Shown: positions 54,202 through 62,563 of the stretch, piece by piece | How the letters are laid out: each line of letters starts with the position of its first letter | How positions within the stretch are numbered: the first letter of the stretch is position 1 | Source of the DNA: Brumimicrobium sp964585545 | GTDB taxonomy: Bacteria; Bacteroidota; Bacteroidia; Flavobacteriales_D; Crocinitomicaceae | NCBI GenBank assembly: GCA_964585545.1 | Contig: CAZPDT010000008.1 | Coordinates: 62,001 to 126,000 of the forward strand | Direction of reading: 5' to 3' | DNA: 64,000 nucleotides | Program-made: the position numbers and the translations under genes | The notes under the pieces: generated by a model | Seen by the model: only the letters and a program-made list of their open reading frames with translations | Databases searched by the model: none | Told to the model about the DNA's origin: nothing

Positions 54202-55614
54202 ATGAGTGAAGTTCAAGATTTGGTTCAACCCACGAAAGCAAAAGAAAATACCCAAACAGAGGTTCAAAAATTAGCTCAGTTTGTGCAATCTAGAAAATAC
54301 AGTGAATTATCAAAAGACGCTATTCGAGAATTAAAAATTCGATTATTGGATTCATTAGGCTGTGCAATTGGAGCAGAGGAAGGAAGTCCAATTAAAAATA
54401 TACGTCAACAAATTGAAGACTTTGGGGGAAATCCCTTAACAAGTCTCATCGGAGGCGAAAAAACAGCTCCAGATCGTGCATCGCTTTACAATTCAGCACG
54501 TGTGAGGTATTTGGACTTCAACGACAGTTATCTCGCTAAAAACGAAACCTGTCACCCTTCTGATAACATTGGAAGTGTTTTGGCCGCTACAGAATATGCC
54601 GATAAAGACGGTGAAGATTTCCTAACCGCTTTGGCAATTGCTTATCAAGTGCAATGTCGTTTAAGCGATGAAGCACCTGTTCGAGACAAAGGATTTGACC
54701 ACACTGTTCAAGGTGCGTATGGTGCAGCCGCTGGTGTCGCTTATGGCCTTGATTTAACAGAAGATCAAACAGCGAATGCGATTGCAATTGCCTCCACAGC
54801 ATATAATGCGTTAAGAGTTACAAGAACAGGGAATCTATCCAATTGGAAAGGATTGGCTTTTCCATCAACAGGCTGGACTTCCACCCACTCTGCATTTTTG
54901 GCAAAATATGGAATTACAGGACCTGAAGAAGTATTTGAAGGCAATAAAGGATTTAAAGATTCCATCGCAGGAGACTTTGAACTCGATTGGTCGAAAGAAG
55001 ATTTAGAGATTGTGACCAAAACCATTATTAAGAAATACAATGCAGAAATTCATTCACAAGCGACCCTTGAAGGAATTCAGGAGTTAATGCAAGAAAACAC
55101 GATAAATCCTGAAGAAATTGAGACTATCGTATTGAACACTTTTGATGTCGCTTTCAATATCATCGGCGGTGGAGAAGAAGGTGGAAAGAAAAATATTCGC
55201 ATCAAAGAAGAGGCCGATCACAGTTTGCCGTATATGATGTCAGCTATGATCTTAGATGGCAATGTAATGCCCGCTCAATATCAGCAAGACCGAATTTTAA
55301 AAGACGATATTCAAGAATTACTTCAGAAAGTTGAAGTAAATGAAAAGAAAGCATATTCTAATCGATTCCCCGATGAAATGGCTTGTGATATCACCATCAC
55401 AATGAAGAATGGAGAAACTTTCAAAATTGAGAAAAAAGACTACGAAGGTTTTTATACCCGAAGAGCATCCTGGGAAATGGTAATTCAAAAGTTTTATAAC
55501 CTGTCCACACCCTATGCCGACAAAAAAATTCTAGATCAAATAGTCGATATGGTTCAAAATCTGGAAGATTATAAAATTAGAGAGTTAATGTCCGTTCTCA
55601 GAAAATTAAAATAA
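54202..55614 (+). CDS. MmgE/PrpD family protein (2-methylcitrate dehydratase-like)
   Basis: About 470 residues of the MmgE/PrpD fold, the family of 2-methylcitrate dehydratase, cis-aconitate decarboxylase and related enzymes. Signature parts: RLLDSLGCAIGAEEGSPI, DFNDSYLAKNETCHPSDNIGSVLAA (residues around 100), HTVQGAYGAAAGVAYGLDL, and a C-terminal lid with RFPDEMACDITI. The reading frame is open from 54154 but the promoter -7 element covers that point, so the ATG at 54202 (MSEVQDLV) is used. The other methylcitrate-cycle genes are not next to it; the partner is a ComA-like gene 25 bases downstream, so the true substrate may differ from methylcitrate. Confidence 0.9.
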   Translation: MSEVQDLVQPTKAKENTQTEVQKLAQFVQSRKYSELSKDAIRELKIRLLDSLGCAIGAEEGSPIKNIRQQIEDFGGNPLTSLIGGEKTAPDRASLYNSARVRYLDFNDSYLAKNETCHPSDNIGSVLAATEYADKDGEDFLTALAIAYQVQCRLSDEAPVRDKGFDHTVQGAYGAAAGVAYGLDLTEDQTANAIAIASTAYNALRVTRTGNLSNWKGLAFPSTGWTSTHSAFLAKYGITGPEEVFEGNKGFKDSIAGDFELDWSKEDLEIVTKTIIKKYNAEIHSQATLEGIQELMQENTINPEEIETIVLNTFDVAFNIIGGGEEGGKKNIRIKEEADHSLPYMMSAMILDGNVMPAQYQQDRILKDDIQELLQKVEVNEKKAYSNRFPDEMACDITITMKNGETFKIEKKDYEGFYTRRASWEMVIQKFYNLSTPYADKKILDQIVDMVQNLEDYKIRELMSVLRKLK

Positions 55615-55639
55615 ATGTTTAATCTAAAAATACAATATC

Positions 55640-56482
55640 ATGGCACAAGATAAATTTAAAACGCATCCAGTCGCATTTGATTGGTTAAAGCGCAACGAAA
55701 GACAAGCAAAACCTAGAACAATAGGTTTAACAGAAATACGATCTGCATATTACTCTAACTTCGGAATGTCTTATTTCAAAGATATTTTGGAAATGAGTGG
55801 AAACTATGTCGACAGTATCAAATTCGCAGGAGGTTGTTTCTCCTTTATGAATCCCAAAAAAATCAAGGAAATGACCAGTTTAGCACATGAATATGGTGTA
55901 ATGGTTTCCACTGGAGGCTTTATGGAGTATATCCTAACAACTGGAAAGGAAAATGTCAAAAAATACATTAATGAAGTTAAAGAATTAGGCTTTGACATCA
56001 TCGAGATTTCTACAGGATTTATTTCTATCCCAACAGACGACTGGTTACGCGTAATTGAAGAAGTTCAGAAAGCTGGATTAAAAGCAAAACCAGAAATCGG
56101 AGTTCAGTTTGGAGCTGGAGGAGATGGAACCGCTGCGGAATACGAAGCCGAAGGCATCCAAGATGTAGATTACGCCATCGAACAAGGAAAACGTTTCTTA
56201 GACGCTGGAGCCTATATTATTATGATGGAATCCGAAGGCGTTACAGAAAATGCAAATCCTTGGAAGGTCGATGTCCCTGCAAAATTTATTACAGGACTTG
56301 GACTGGAAAATGTAATGTTTGAAGCTGCTGATCCTCAAGTTTTCAAATGGTACATCAAAAATTACGGTCCAGAGGTAAACTTGTTTGTTGACCACAGTCA
56401 GCTCGTTCAATTAGAAGCTACCCGAGAAGGTATCTGGGGAACGAATGATGTCTGGGGAAGAATTGTAACGTATAAAGGATAG
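55640..56482 (+). CDS. phosphosulfolactate synthase (ComA) family protein
   Basis: 280-residue TIM-barrel of the ComA family. ComA in methanogens adds sulfite to phosphoenolpyruvate, making phosphosulfolactate on the way to coenzyme M; Bacillus YitD and plant Hsa32 are relatives with different or unknown jobs. Family segments: SIKFAGGCFSFMNPKKIKEM, GVMVSTGGFMEYIL, LGFDIIEISTGFISIP, AKPEIGVQFGAGGD and FVDHSQLVQLEATREGIWG. Neither ComB nor ComC is in the window. It forms a two-gene unit with the MmgE/PrpD gene, followed by a strong terminator. Confidence 0.88.
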   Translation: MAQDKFKTHPVAFDWLKRNERQAKPRTIGLTEIRSAYYSNFGMSYFKDILEMSGNYVDSIKFAGGCFSFMNPKKIKEMTSLAHEYGVMVSTGGFMEYILTTGKENVKKYINEVKELGFDIIEISTGFISIPTDDWLRVIEEVQKAGLKAKPEIGVQFGAGGDGTAAEYEAEGIQDVDYAIEQGKRFLDAGAYIIMMESEGVTENANPWKVDVPAKFITGLGLENVMFEAADPQVFKWYIKNYGPEVNLFVDHSQLVQLEATREGIWGTNDVWGRIVTYKG

Positions 56483-56512
56483 TTACTTCTTAAAGTCTAA
56501 CTTCTAATTAAG

Positions 56513-56547
56513 TAGGAGGTGTCAGATAAGGACATCTCCTATTTTTT
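56513..56547 (+). terminator. intrinsic terminator, shared by convergent genes
   Basis: Stem of 11 bp with one G-T pair (TAGGAGGTGTC 56513-56523, GACATCTCCTA 56531-56541), seven-base loop, then six T. It overlaps the stop codon of the convergent lipoprotein gene. Confidence 0.88.
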
Positions 56548-57444
56548 CCATTCCCTATACCTACAAACATTTCTAAATCCAGTATAACTGTTGACCAAAT
56601 TAGTGTCAACTCTGCATTTATTGTAGTTTTCATCACAGGAATCAATAAAACTTAAACCGTAAAATACTCCTTTTGTGCTGGTCATCTCTCTTACGTTTCC
56701 TTTAAGATGATAGAAGATGTCCTTCTTACATGGAGAAACAGGTGTCGTTGGGTCGACACCATAGGGTAACGAGTCGGTTCTATTGGGAATATGTTCTAGA
56801 CAATTATATCCATCTATCAAATGCATATTTTTACATGATTTGTGATTCCTACCGTTTGTTGAGTCTATGAATTGATTGACCATAAAATAATCCATTGAAT
56901 CTGGCAGACTATATTCCGGGTAAAGTCGAATATTTTCATCTGGTTTATAGTCTATGTACTGTCCAGTAAAATACTTTTCGATTGTGAAGATAGAATCTTT
57001 ATTGTTCTCAGGGTTAAAAGAAATTATCCCAGCTCTTTGTAGATTGTATTGCATAACCCTGTCGGATCTCCACTTTGTGTAATCCACGGCTTGTTCATAG
57101 CTTATGCCTACAACTGGATAACCTCGATAAGCAGGATGCCTCAGATAACCTTCATCAAGATTTGAATAGTTTTCATTGAGCCTTAACCAGACTGTATTGT
57201 TAGGAATTGCATTTAGATATTCTTTAGAATTCTCACCGTAAACTCGTTTCAGCCAATATAAATATTCTAGCCAGTTAAAATTGGAATTTTCAGCGACATC
57301 AAAATATAGATTATCCGAAATTTGAATCGTTCCAGGGGGTGCCTTTACGTTATCCAAAGATTGTAGTGAGACCATCTTTGATGTTTTACATGAAAAAAGC
57401 AAAACTATCGTTATGGCGAGTGCAAGTGTTCTTATCAAAGTCAT
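56539..57444 (-). CDS. formylglycine-generating-enzyme-fold lipoprotein
   Basis: 301 residues. A lipoprotein signal with lipobox LLFSC (Cys near residue 19) is followed by an FGE/sulfatase-modifying-factor fold: PVVGISYEQAVDYTKWRSDRV (about 105-125) and LKGNVREMTS are characteristic, and the C-terminus TGFRNVCRYREW is the usual end. Such lipoproteins include GldJ/GldK of gliding and T9SS machines, but this one is shorter and not near gld genes, so it is an uncharacterised relative without proven enzyme activity. A perfect 16-base palindrome lies just ahead of the ATG. Confidence 0.85.
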   Translation of the reverse strand: MTLIRTLALAITIVLLFSCKTSKMVSLQSLDNVKAPPGTIQISDNLYFDVAENSNFNWLEYLYWLKRVYGENSKEYLNAIPNNTVWLRLNENYSNLDEGYLRHPAYRGYPVVGISYEQAVDYTKWRSDRVMQYNLQRAGIISFNPENNKDSIFTIEKYFTGQYIDYKPDENIRLYPEYSLPDSMDYFMVNQFIDSTNGRNHKSCKNMHLIDGYNCLEHIPNRTDSLPYGVDPTTPVSPCKKDIFYHLKGNVREMTSTKGVFYGLSFIDSCDENYNKCRVDTNLVNSYTGFRNVCRYREWKK

Positions 57445-57445
57445 G

Positions 57446-57461
57446 ATTAATACGTATTAAT
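57446..57461. promoter_or_regulatory. perfect palindrome before the FGE-like lipoprotein gene
   Basis: ATTAATACGTATTAAT, 16 bases, every base paired, one base upstream of the ATG at 57444. Its location over the translation start region is suited to a repressor or to RNA structure. Confidence 0.45.
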
Positions 57462-57954
57462 ATTATCTGTTTTACGTTTAACAACATTACAGTTTTAGTC
57501 TGAATATAAAATTAATTTGGAAGTTTATAAATGATTCCTTTATTTATGTGTTTATTGAGTACAGTATCTCGATGAAATGAATTCACAAACTAAAGTTATG
57601 GAAAATAAAAAACATTATGCAGTTGTTGACGATTACAAAAGAAAATTGACGCTTAACCCGGATTATTCATGCATTTAATTTTAAATCTATTCTAGGCACA
57701 AGACCTAAAGTAATATATGTATATTTCGCGGGGCTTGTAACGACGAATAGATCAAAATTAAATCAAAATCTTGCCAAATTATCAATACCCAAATTTGGGA
57801 TTCTTAAAAAATGCTTGAAATACATTTAAACATATAACTATCAATCGTTGGTGGTTTTATATTTTAAGATTGGTGAACCGAGCTTGTGAGCTCATGAATA
57901 CCTATTACTATTTTAAAGAATGAATAATAATTCGAGTTAAATGCACGCATATTA

Positions 57955-58212
57955 AAAGAAGTAAGTAAGACTGTTCACAATCCCGTTTTCTACTTCCCGA
58001 AAGAAGACATCGAAGTCGAATTGGTAAAAGAAAACAACCGGAAAAGCCATTGTCCTATTAAAGGCGACGCTACTTATTGGGTGATGTCTGATGAACCAAT
58101 GGATGACTATTTCGCATGGAGTTACGAAGATCCTTTAAATCAGGCAGAGGAAATTAAAGGATTTATTGCGTTTAATATGTTTGAACTCACACTTATTTCG
58201 GAGCCTATTTGA
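57955..58212 (+). pseudogene. DUF427 family protein, 5'-truncated remnant
   Basis: The frame is open from a stop just before 57920 with no usable ATG; the sequence KTVHNPVFYFPKEDIEVEL, then SHCPIKGDATYW and FAWSYEDPL ... EIKGFIAFN matches the core and C-terminal part of DUF427 proteins. The N-terminal third is missing and the last 12 residues (MFELTLISEPI) diverge, so I regard it as a fragment. Confidence 0.7.
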
Positions 58213-58456
58213 CATTGTGGTTAATGCTTGGTCTCCTCGTCTCGTCAATGCCTACAAAAGAAAGGCGTGCTGTTCTCGATACAACTGCGCTGCGGCACTC
58301 GAACTGATGTGTGAAAGAGATTTATCAATTTTTAACGAAATCATCAAAGTTTTCATAAAAAATCCGACTTATCATTCATTAATTCTTGAGATAATTTTTG
58401 ATTTTTGTATCTTACACAAGATTATTTTTTCGCTCATCTTAAACAATTGAAACCCA

Positions 58457-59743
58457 ATGTCACACAATTGGATTCGTCAGATTTTACTTTATATCGTTAC
58501 CTTACCTTTGATTGCGGTGGCAATATATTTTTCTTTGAGTGTTTACCAAGATTCCTTAAAACGGTCAGAGATAAAAGATGATTATTCTGCTCTTAACAGT
58601 ATTCACAATGGAATGCTATCAGTAAATGTCTGGAAAAAATCAGTTGTAAACATTGTTGAATATCAAATTGATAGTTTTGAATTGAGTAAAAGTCAGGACA
58701 GTGCACTCCATGAGCAACTAACTGAAATGTTGTGTAACCTAATTGATAAAGCTGACAATTCTATCCAAACAAACGATGATGGATTTAAAAATACCATCCG
58801 AAAATGGGCAGTTAATGCTTTTATTGATAAAGACAAGTTAAAAGCCAAAACCCCACAATACAGCCGTGAGATCATCGATGAGGCAATGAAAGAGAAGAAT
58901 AAGAAAAAGCTAAAAGGTTTGGCAGTGAGCAAGCTTAACGAATTTGCAGAAAAAACTTATGATCAAAAAGATTCCTCCGAGGTAAAAGCTCTCTATAAAA
59001 AGTACAACATGGACTTTAAGGAAAACATCAATACGGTGCTCCTTACTAAGGCAAAAAAGCTACAAAATATAAACTATCAAGAAGCATTTTATATTATCGG
59101 AATTATCATTCTTTTCCTTCTCTTGTGGTTGTTTGTTTTAAAGTACAACAGTTTACAAAAACCATTGTTTTTTATGTCTGTAGCTTTGGCAATTGTAGTT
59201 TTACTTGTCGGTTTATCCAGTGCTATGATTGAAATAGATGCACGCATCGACAAAGTCGATTTTGTATTGCTGGGTGAACACATTAAATTTACAGATCAGG
59301 TTATTTTCTATAGGAGCAAAAGTATCCTTCAGTTGGTAGAAATACTATTAAATACAGGAAAAATAGATTCAATATTTGTTGGCGTTCTCGTTCTTGGATT
59401 TAGCGTTATTTTACCCATTACAAAGTTAATTTCAACCGAAATTTACCTTTTTGGAAAGAAAAAATGGAAATCTTATAAAATCCTTCATTGGCTAGCTTTT
59501 AAATCGGGTAAATGGTCTATGGCTGATGTTATGGTTGTGGCTATTTTTATGGCTTATGTTGGTTTCAACGGTATTCTCGACAATCAATTGGTCGACCTCA
59601 ATATTCAAACAGATACGCTCACAAGTATTGCAACCAATAACACTTCACTTCAACCAGGATATATTTTATTTATCGCTTATGTGATTTTTGGATTGATCTT
59701 ATCGGTTATTTTAAAACGGATATTGAAGAAGCAAAAAGAATAA
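58457..59743 (+). CDS. PqiA-domain (paraquat-inducible protein A) membrane protein
   Basis: 428 residues: one N-terminal transmembrane helix (ILLYIVTLPLIAVAIYFSLSV), a soluble helical region up to about 205, then four more transmembrane helices in a PqiA-like C-terminal domain (IIGIIILFLLLWLFVL; MSVALAIVVLLVGLSS; GVLVLGFSVILPITKLIS; ILFIAYVIFGLILSVIL), with the charged loop IYLFGKKKWKSYKILHW typical of PqiA. PqiA works with PqiB/C in lipid transport in Proteobacteria; no such partners are present here, and the large N-terminal region is unusual. ATG at 58457. Confidence 0.85.
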   Translation: MSHNWIRQILLYIVTLPLIAVAIYFSLSVYQDSLKRSEIKDDYSALNSIHNGMLSVNVWKKSVVNIVEYQIDSFELSKSQDSALHEQLTEMLCNLIDKADNSIQTNDDGFKNTIRKWAVNAFIDKDKLKAKTPQYSREIIDEAMKEKNKKKLKGLAVSKLNEFAEKTYDQKDSSEVKALYKKYNMDFKENINTVLLTKAKKLQNINYQEAFYIIGIIILFLLLWLFVLKYNSLQKPLFFMSVALAIVVLLVGLSSAMIEIDARIDKVDFVLLGEHIKFTDQVIFYRSKSILQLVEILLNTGKIDSIFVGVLVLGFSVILPITKLISTEIYLFGKKKWKSYKILHWLAFKSGKWSMADVMVVAIFMAYVGFNGILDNQLVDLNIQTDTLTSIATNNTSLQPGYILFIAYVIFGLILSVILKRILKKQKE

Positions 59744-60071
59744 TACAACCTATTGTTCATTTAAGAAAAAATAATCTTGAATTTTATAAATTCAAACTGT
59801 TTAGTATCAAGCCACATTTAACGTTGATGTAAAAATTCTGAATTAGTTTCCTCAAAAAGGTACGATCAATAATCAACCCAATTCTCAAACGAACTATTCC
59901 TTTTGATACGGTTAGAGGCTTTGGAAAAAAACAAAATAACCAAAGCAATAAAACAAGAAGTTCTTAAACGGATTTATTTATCTGCATAGGGTGTAGCAAG
60001 ATGAATAGAAAGCATAAATTTAGCAACTTAAAAGACTTTAACAAAATAATAAAAAATTAAGATCTTCTTAG
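59744..60071. other. 328-base gap containing a LysR remnant
   Basis: Between the convergent PqiA-domain and TPR/phosphatase genes. Apart from the regulator fragment described separately I see AT-rich sequence only. Confidence 0.6.
59850..59989 (+). pseudogene. C-terminal remnant of a LysR-type regulator
   Basis: One frame encodes S-I-I-N-P-I-L-K-R-T-I-P-F-D-T-V-R-G-F-G, and a second frame continues as E-K-N-K-I-T-K-A-I-K-Q-E-V-L-K-R before a stop at 59987. Together these parallel the end of the LysR protein at 53116-54018 (IINPSLNRTISL... GFEKTRMTKVIKEEVLKG), with at least one frameshift between. The rest of the gene is gone. Confidence 0.7.
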
Positions 60072-62153
60072 CTATACTCGGACTCCTATAATACAAACAT
60101 CATCCACCTGCTCGAAATCCCCTTTCCAATCCCCAAAAGTTTTTTCTATAATGTCTTTTTGTTCATCCATATCTTTGTCTTGAATTGCAAGGATGAGTTT
60201 TTTAAAGTTGGCTGATTTGAATTTTTTGTTATTTGCTCCACCAAATTGATCTTGGAATCCATCTGTAAAAATGTATATTGAATCTCCTTTTTGAAGTGTC
60301 AGTTCGTGTTTAGTATAGGGTTTTGGATTTCTATACTTTCCTATGGGTTGTTTATCGGCTTTTATTTCTTCTATAGAATTTAATCCTTTTCGAATAATCC
60401 AAAGTGGATTGTTTGCACCCGCCCAACTAAGTGAACCGGCTGATAATGAGAGTGAACATAGAGAAATATCCATTCCATCTGTTACCACATCCTCTGATTT
60501 TTCAAACTCTTGAACAATAATTTCTCTTGTCTTATTGAGAATTATATCAGGGTCTGTTAATCCATATTCTCTAACACTTCTATTTAAACCATTGTTACAA
60601 ACTACACTAACCATAGCACCAGGAACCCCATGACCTGTGCAATCCGCCGCAGCAAAGAGAATATTATCACCCACTTGTTCCATCCAGTAAAAATCACCTG
60701 CCACTACATCTTTTGGTTTATAAATAATAAAAGAATTTTCTAAGTACGATTTTACAAGTTTTAGTGGTGGTAAAATCGCTGTTTGAATACGTTTTGCATA
60801 TTGAATTGAATCTAAAATTTCAATCTGTTTGGTCTCTATTTGGCTCTTTTGTTGGGAAATTAATATGTTTGATTTATTTTTATTTCGATAAGCTCTAAAG
60901 AGTAAAAATGCAATAATTAACAAAGAAAAAGTACCACCAATTCCTATTGTTGAGAAGAATTTTTGTTGTGCCAATTTTGCTTGATTTTCTGCTTTTTCTT
61001 TTTTGATTTGTAATGTTACTTTTTTTCTTTCTTCAACTCTTTTTATAGAATCCACCTCCATTTTTTGTTGATAGAAATATTTTGTTTCAAGTTGCGATAC
61101 TTGTTCCATTTTTTGAAGACTTAATAATGTATCAAACAACTCAAAGCCTTTATCTAATTGATCATAAGCCTCTTTATATTTTTTATCCACATACATTATT
61201 TTAGCAAACGTTGCATAAAATTCACGTTGATTCTTAATTGGAACATTGATTGAGTCAAAAAGTTGCATTGCAGCCCTAATTTCATTTTCTGCTTTTTCAT
61301 TCTCTCCTCTATCAAAATAATAATTTGCTAAAAATTGTCTAGCTTGAGCTATGTTTGTAGAGTTATTTGTTTTTTTATAATAATTAATACTCTCCTGAAT
61401 GTGGTATTTTTCGTTTTTATAATCATTAGTATTTTTATATAAACTCGCTAGATTTGAATGTATGTCAGCAATGTCTCGATAATATCGGGGATTATCTGCA
61501 GCGTAAGAAATCGCTTTTTTTAATGATTTTTCACTCTCTTTATATTTTCCCTTTTTACGTAGAACAATCCCCAAAACATTGAGTTGTTTTACCATATCAT
61601 CTAATTCTTTTCCCTTTTCGAGCATTTCCATTGATTGTTCTAAGTAAAACTCAGCTTTATCCAATTCATCAATTTCATTGTACAACATTCCAATATTTCC
61701 ATAGAGATCTGCAAGTTTGGTTTTATCATAAACCTCCATCATCTTTGCATCTTCTAAATAGTGCTTGAGTGCCTGGTCATAATTATTTAATAGGTAGAAT
61801 ATGGCACCAACATTCATGTGTGCAGCAATTAAAATTGATGTGTCCTGGTATTTTTCACCAAGCGACAAAGCGTCGTTAAAATGAATCAAGGCTGCGGTGT
61901 ATTCACCTCTATGATATTCCAATGTACCCTTCGTATTATGATATGAAAACAAACTCCTAATATACCCAGACCTCTTATAAAGCAACTTTAAACTGTCGCT
62001 AATTTTGTTGGCTAAATTTTCATCTCCCTTATTATAAAGAGTTTTAGAAAATCGATCATTCAATTCATTTGTTTCGGTTTTGGGATCACTCTTTTGTGCA
62101 TTGACAAGCTGAGTGAAGAAAAAAAGCATTAAAAAGATTATTCCTCGAGTCAT
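60072..62153 (-). CDS. tetratricopeptide-repeat sensor with SpoIIE-type PP2C phosphatase domain
   Basis: 693 residues. Signal peptide (MTRGIIFLMLFFFTQLVNAQ), six to eight TPR motifs over about residues 60-350 (AALIHFNDALSLGEKYQD; ADLYGNIGMLYNEIDELDKAEFYLEQS region near 150), a transmembrane helix near 400-420 (IGIGGTFSLLIIAFLLF), a coiled-coil linker, and a PP2C/SpoIIE phosphatase domain (about 450-693: GDFYWMEQVGDNILFAAADCTGHGVPGAMVS near 490-520; IYIFTDGFQDQFGG). Probably a periplasmic TPR sensor controlling a cytoplasmic phosphatase, which in related systems acts on an anti-sigma antagonist. No partner is adjacent. Its promoter abuts an IS30 end. Confidence 0.92.
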   Translation of the reverse strand: MTRGIIFLMLFFFTQLVNAQKSDPKTETNELNDRFSKTLYNKGDENLANKISDSLKLLYKRSGYIRSLFSYHNTKGTLEYHRGEYTAALIHFNDALSLGEKYQDTSILIAAHMNVGAIFYLLNNYDQALKHYLEDAKMMEVYDKTKLADLYGNIGMLYNEIDELDKAEFYLEQSMEMLEKGKELDDMVKQLNVLGIVLRKKGKYKESEKSLKKAISYAADNPRYYRDIADIHSNLASLYKNTNDYKNEKYHIQESINYYKKTNNSTNIAQARQFLANYYFDRGENEKAENEIRAAMQLFDSINVPIKNQREFYATFAKIMYVDKKYKEAYDQLDKGFELFDTLLSLQKMEQVSQLETKYFYQQKMEVDSIKRVEERKKVTLQIKKEKAENQAKLAQQKFFSTIGIGGTFSLLIIAFLLFRAYRNKNKSNILISQQKSQIETKQIEILDSIQYAKRIQTAILPPLKLVKSYLENSFIIYKPKDVVAGDFYWMEQVGDNILFAAADCTGHGVPGAMVSVVCNNGLNRSVREYGLTDPDIILNKTREIIVQEFEKSEDVVTDGMDISLCSLSLSAGSLSWAGANNPLWIIRKGLNSIEEIKADKQPIGKYRNPKPYTKHELTLQKGDSIYIFTDGFQDQFGGANNKKFKSANFKKLILAIQDKDMDEQKDIIEKTFGDWKGDFEQVDDVCIIGVRV

Positions 62154-62170
62154 AGTATAGTGTTAAATCT

Positions 62171-62178
62171 CAAAGATA
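62171..62178 (-). promoter_or_regulatory. -7 element of the TPR/phosphatase gene
   Basis: TATCTTTG on the minus strand, 17 bases before the ATG at 62153. The expected -33 position (about 62199-62201) falls inside the IS30-like terminal repeat. Confidence 0.45.
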
Positions 62179-62192
62179 AAAATAAATACTTA

Positions 62193-62219
62193 TTTGTCGC
62201 ATTTACTAATTGAACTTAC
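62193..62219 (-). repeat. IS30-family terminal repeat, copy 1
   Basis: 27 bases identical to 62516-62542 and in the same orientation. On the minus strand it begins GTAAGTTCAATTAGTAAATG, which resembles the IS30 inverted repeat (TGTAGATTCAATTGGTCAAC as I recall it). Confidence 0.7.
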
Positions 62220-62316
62220 CATGGAGATTTAATTCTTTAGCAATAAAATATTTTGACTGTTTTAGCTTCAAATAGGCTTCTATTTGATACCTTTGCTCAA
62301 TAGTTATTTGTTTCAT
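62206..62316 (-). pseudogene. IS30 transposase, N-terminal fragment
   Basis: 36 codons remain (about 32 from the transposase, then four read through from the second terminal repeat). The TIEQRYQIEAYLKLKQ and IAKELNLH segments fit the first helix-turn-helix of IS30 transposases; the expected K/R-S-T-I-S-R-E continuation is missing. Confidence 0.8.
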
Positions 62317-62418
62317 ACCAAACTCTTTAATGTGGTTGTTAAAAGTTTAAAGAAACAAACTATTTTAAAGTTCAGGGAGAAGTTATCACTTTAACCTGAA
62401 CTTTTTCTTTTTATTGGT

Positions 62419-62484
62419 AAAAGTTATTTCCGAGGATTTTTTTGACCTTTTTAAGGAGGTCAAAAAATCCTCAGAATAACTTTT
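62419..62484 (-). terminator. strong hairpin inside the IS30 relic
   Basis: Two stacked stems: 62419-62428 with 62476-62484, and 62432-62447 with 62458-62472 (GAGG..GACC with GGTC..CCTC, one bulged T). It lies between the element end and the transposase start. It may block transcripts from outside entering the transposase gene, a known IS device, and today would end the transcript of the PH-like gene. Confidence 0.7.
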
Positions 62485-62515
62485 GTGTTTAAGAAAAGTT
62501 CATTTAAATACTACT

Positions 62516-62542
62516 TTTGTCGCATTTACTAATTGAACTTAC
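62516..62542 (-). repeat. IS30-family terminal repeat, copy 2
   Basis: Identical over 27 bases to 62193-62219, 323 bases away. The outer end lies 21 bases from the stop of the gene at 62564. Confidence 0.7.
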
Positions 62543-62563
62543 GCTTTTACCTATTGTGGAAAC

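Larger units (their letters stand above)
57445..58456. other. 1-kb decayed intergenic region
   Basis: Holds a 16-base palindrome at 57446-57461, a 33-codon frame at 57577-57678 (MNSQTKVMENKKHYAVVDDY...) with no recognisable homologue, the DUF427 remnant at 57955-58212, and a segment around 58229-58325 with GC-richer words (CTGCGCTGCGGCACTCG) like those near 44470. It appears to be a graveyard of broken genes. Confidence 0.55.
62206..62542 (-). mobile_element. IS30-family insertion sequence relic
   Basis: Reading the minus strand: terminal repeat (62542-62516), a strong hairpin (62484-62419), then an ATG at 62316 opening a 36-codon frame MKQITIEQRYQIEAYLKLKQ, continuing S-K-Y-F-I-A-K-E-L-N-L-H. 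This is the helix-turn-helix start of IS30-family transposases. It is cut off in the middle of the DNA-binding domain and joined directly to a second copy of the same terminal repeat (62219-62193). The catalytic DDE part is absent, so the element is dead. Confidence 0.8.

Noticed and set aside
57577..57678. 33-codon frame starting MNSQTKVMENKKHY
   Set aside because: No recognisable family, no promoter element, and it lies in a decayed region; not called as a gene.
58166..58450. 94-codon plus-strand frame overlapping the DUF427 remnant
   Set aside because: Composition is unlike a protein, there is no domain, and it crosses a repeat-like GC-richer stretch.
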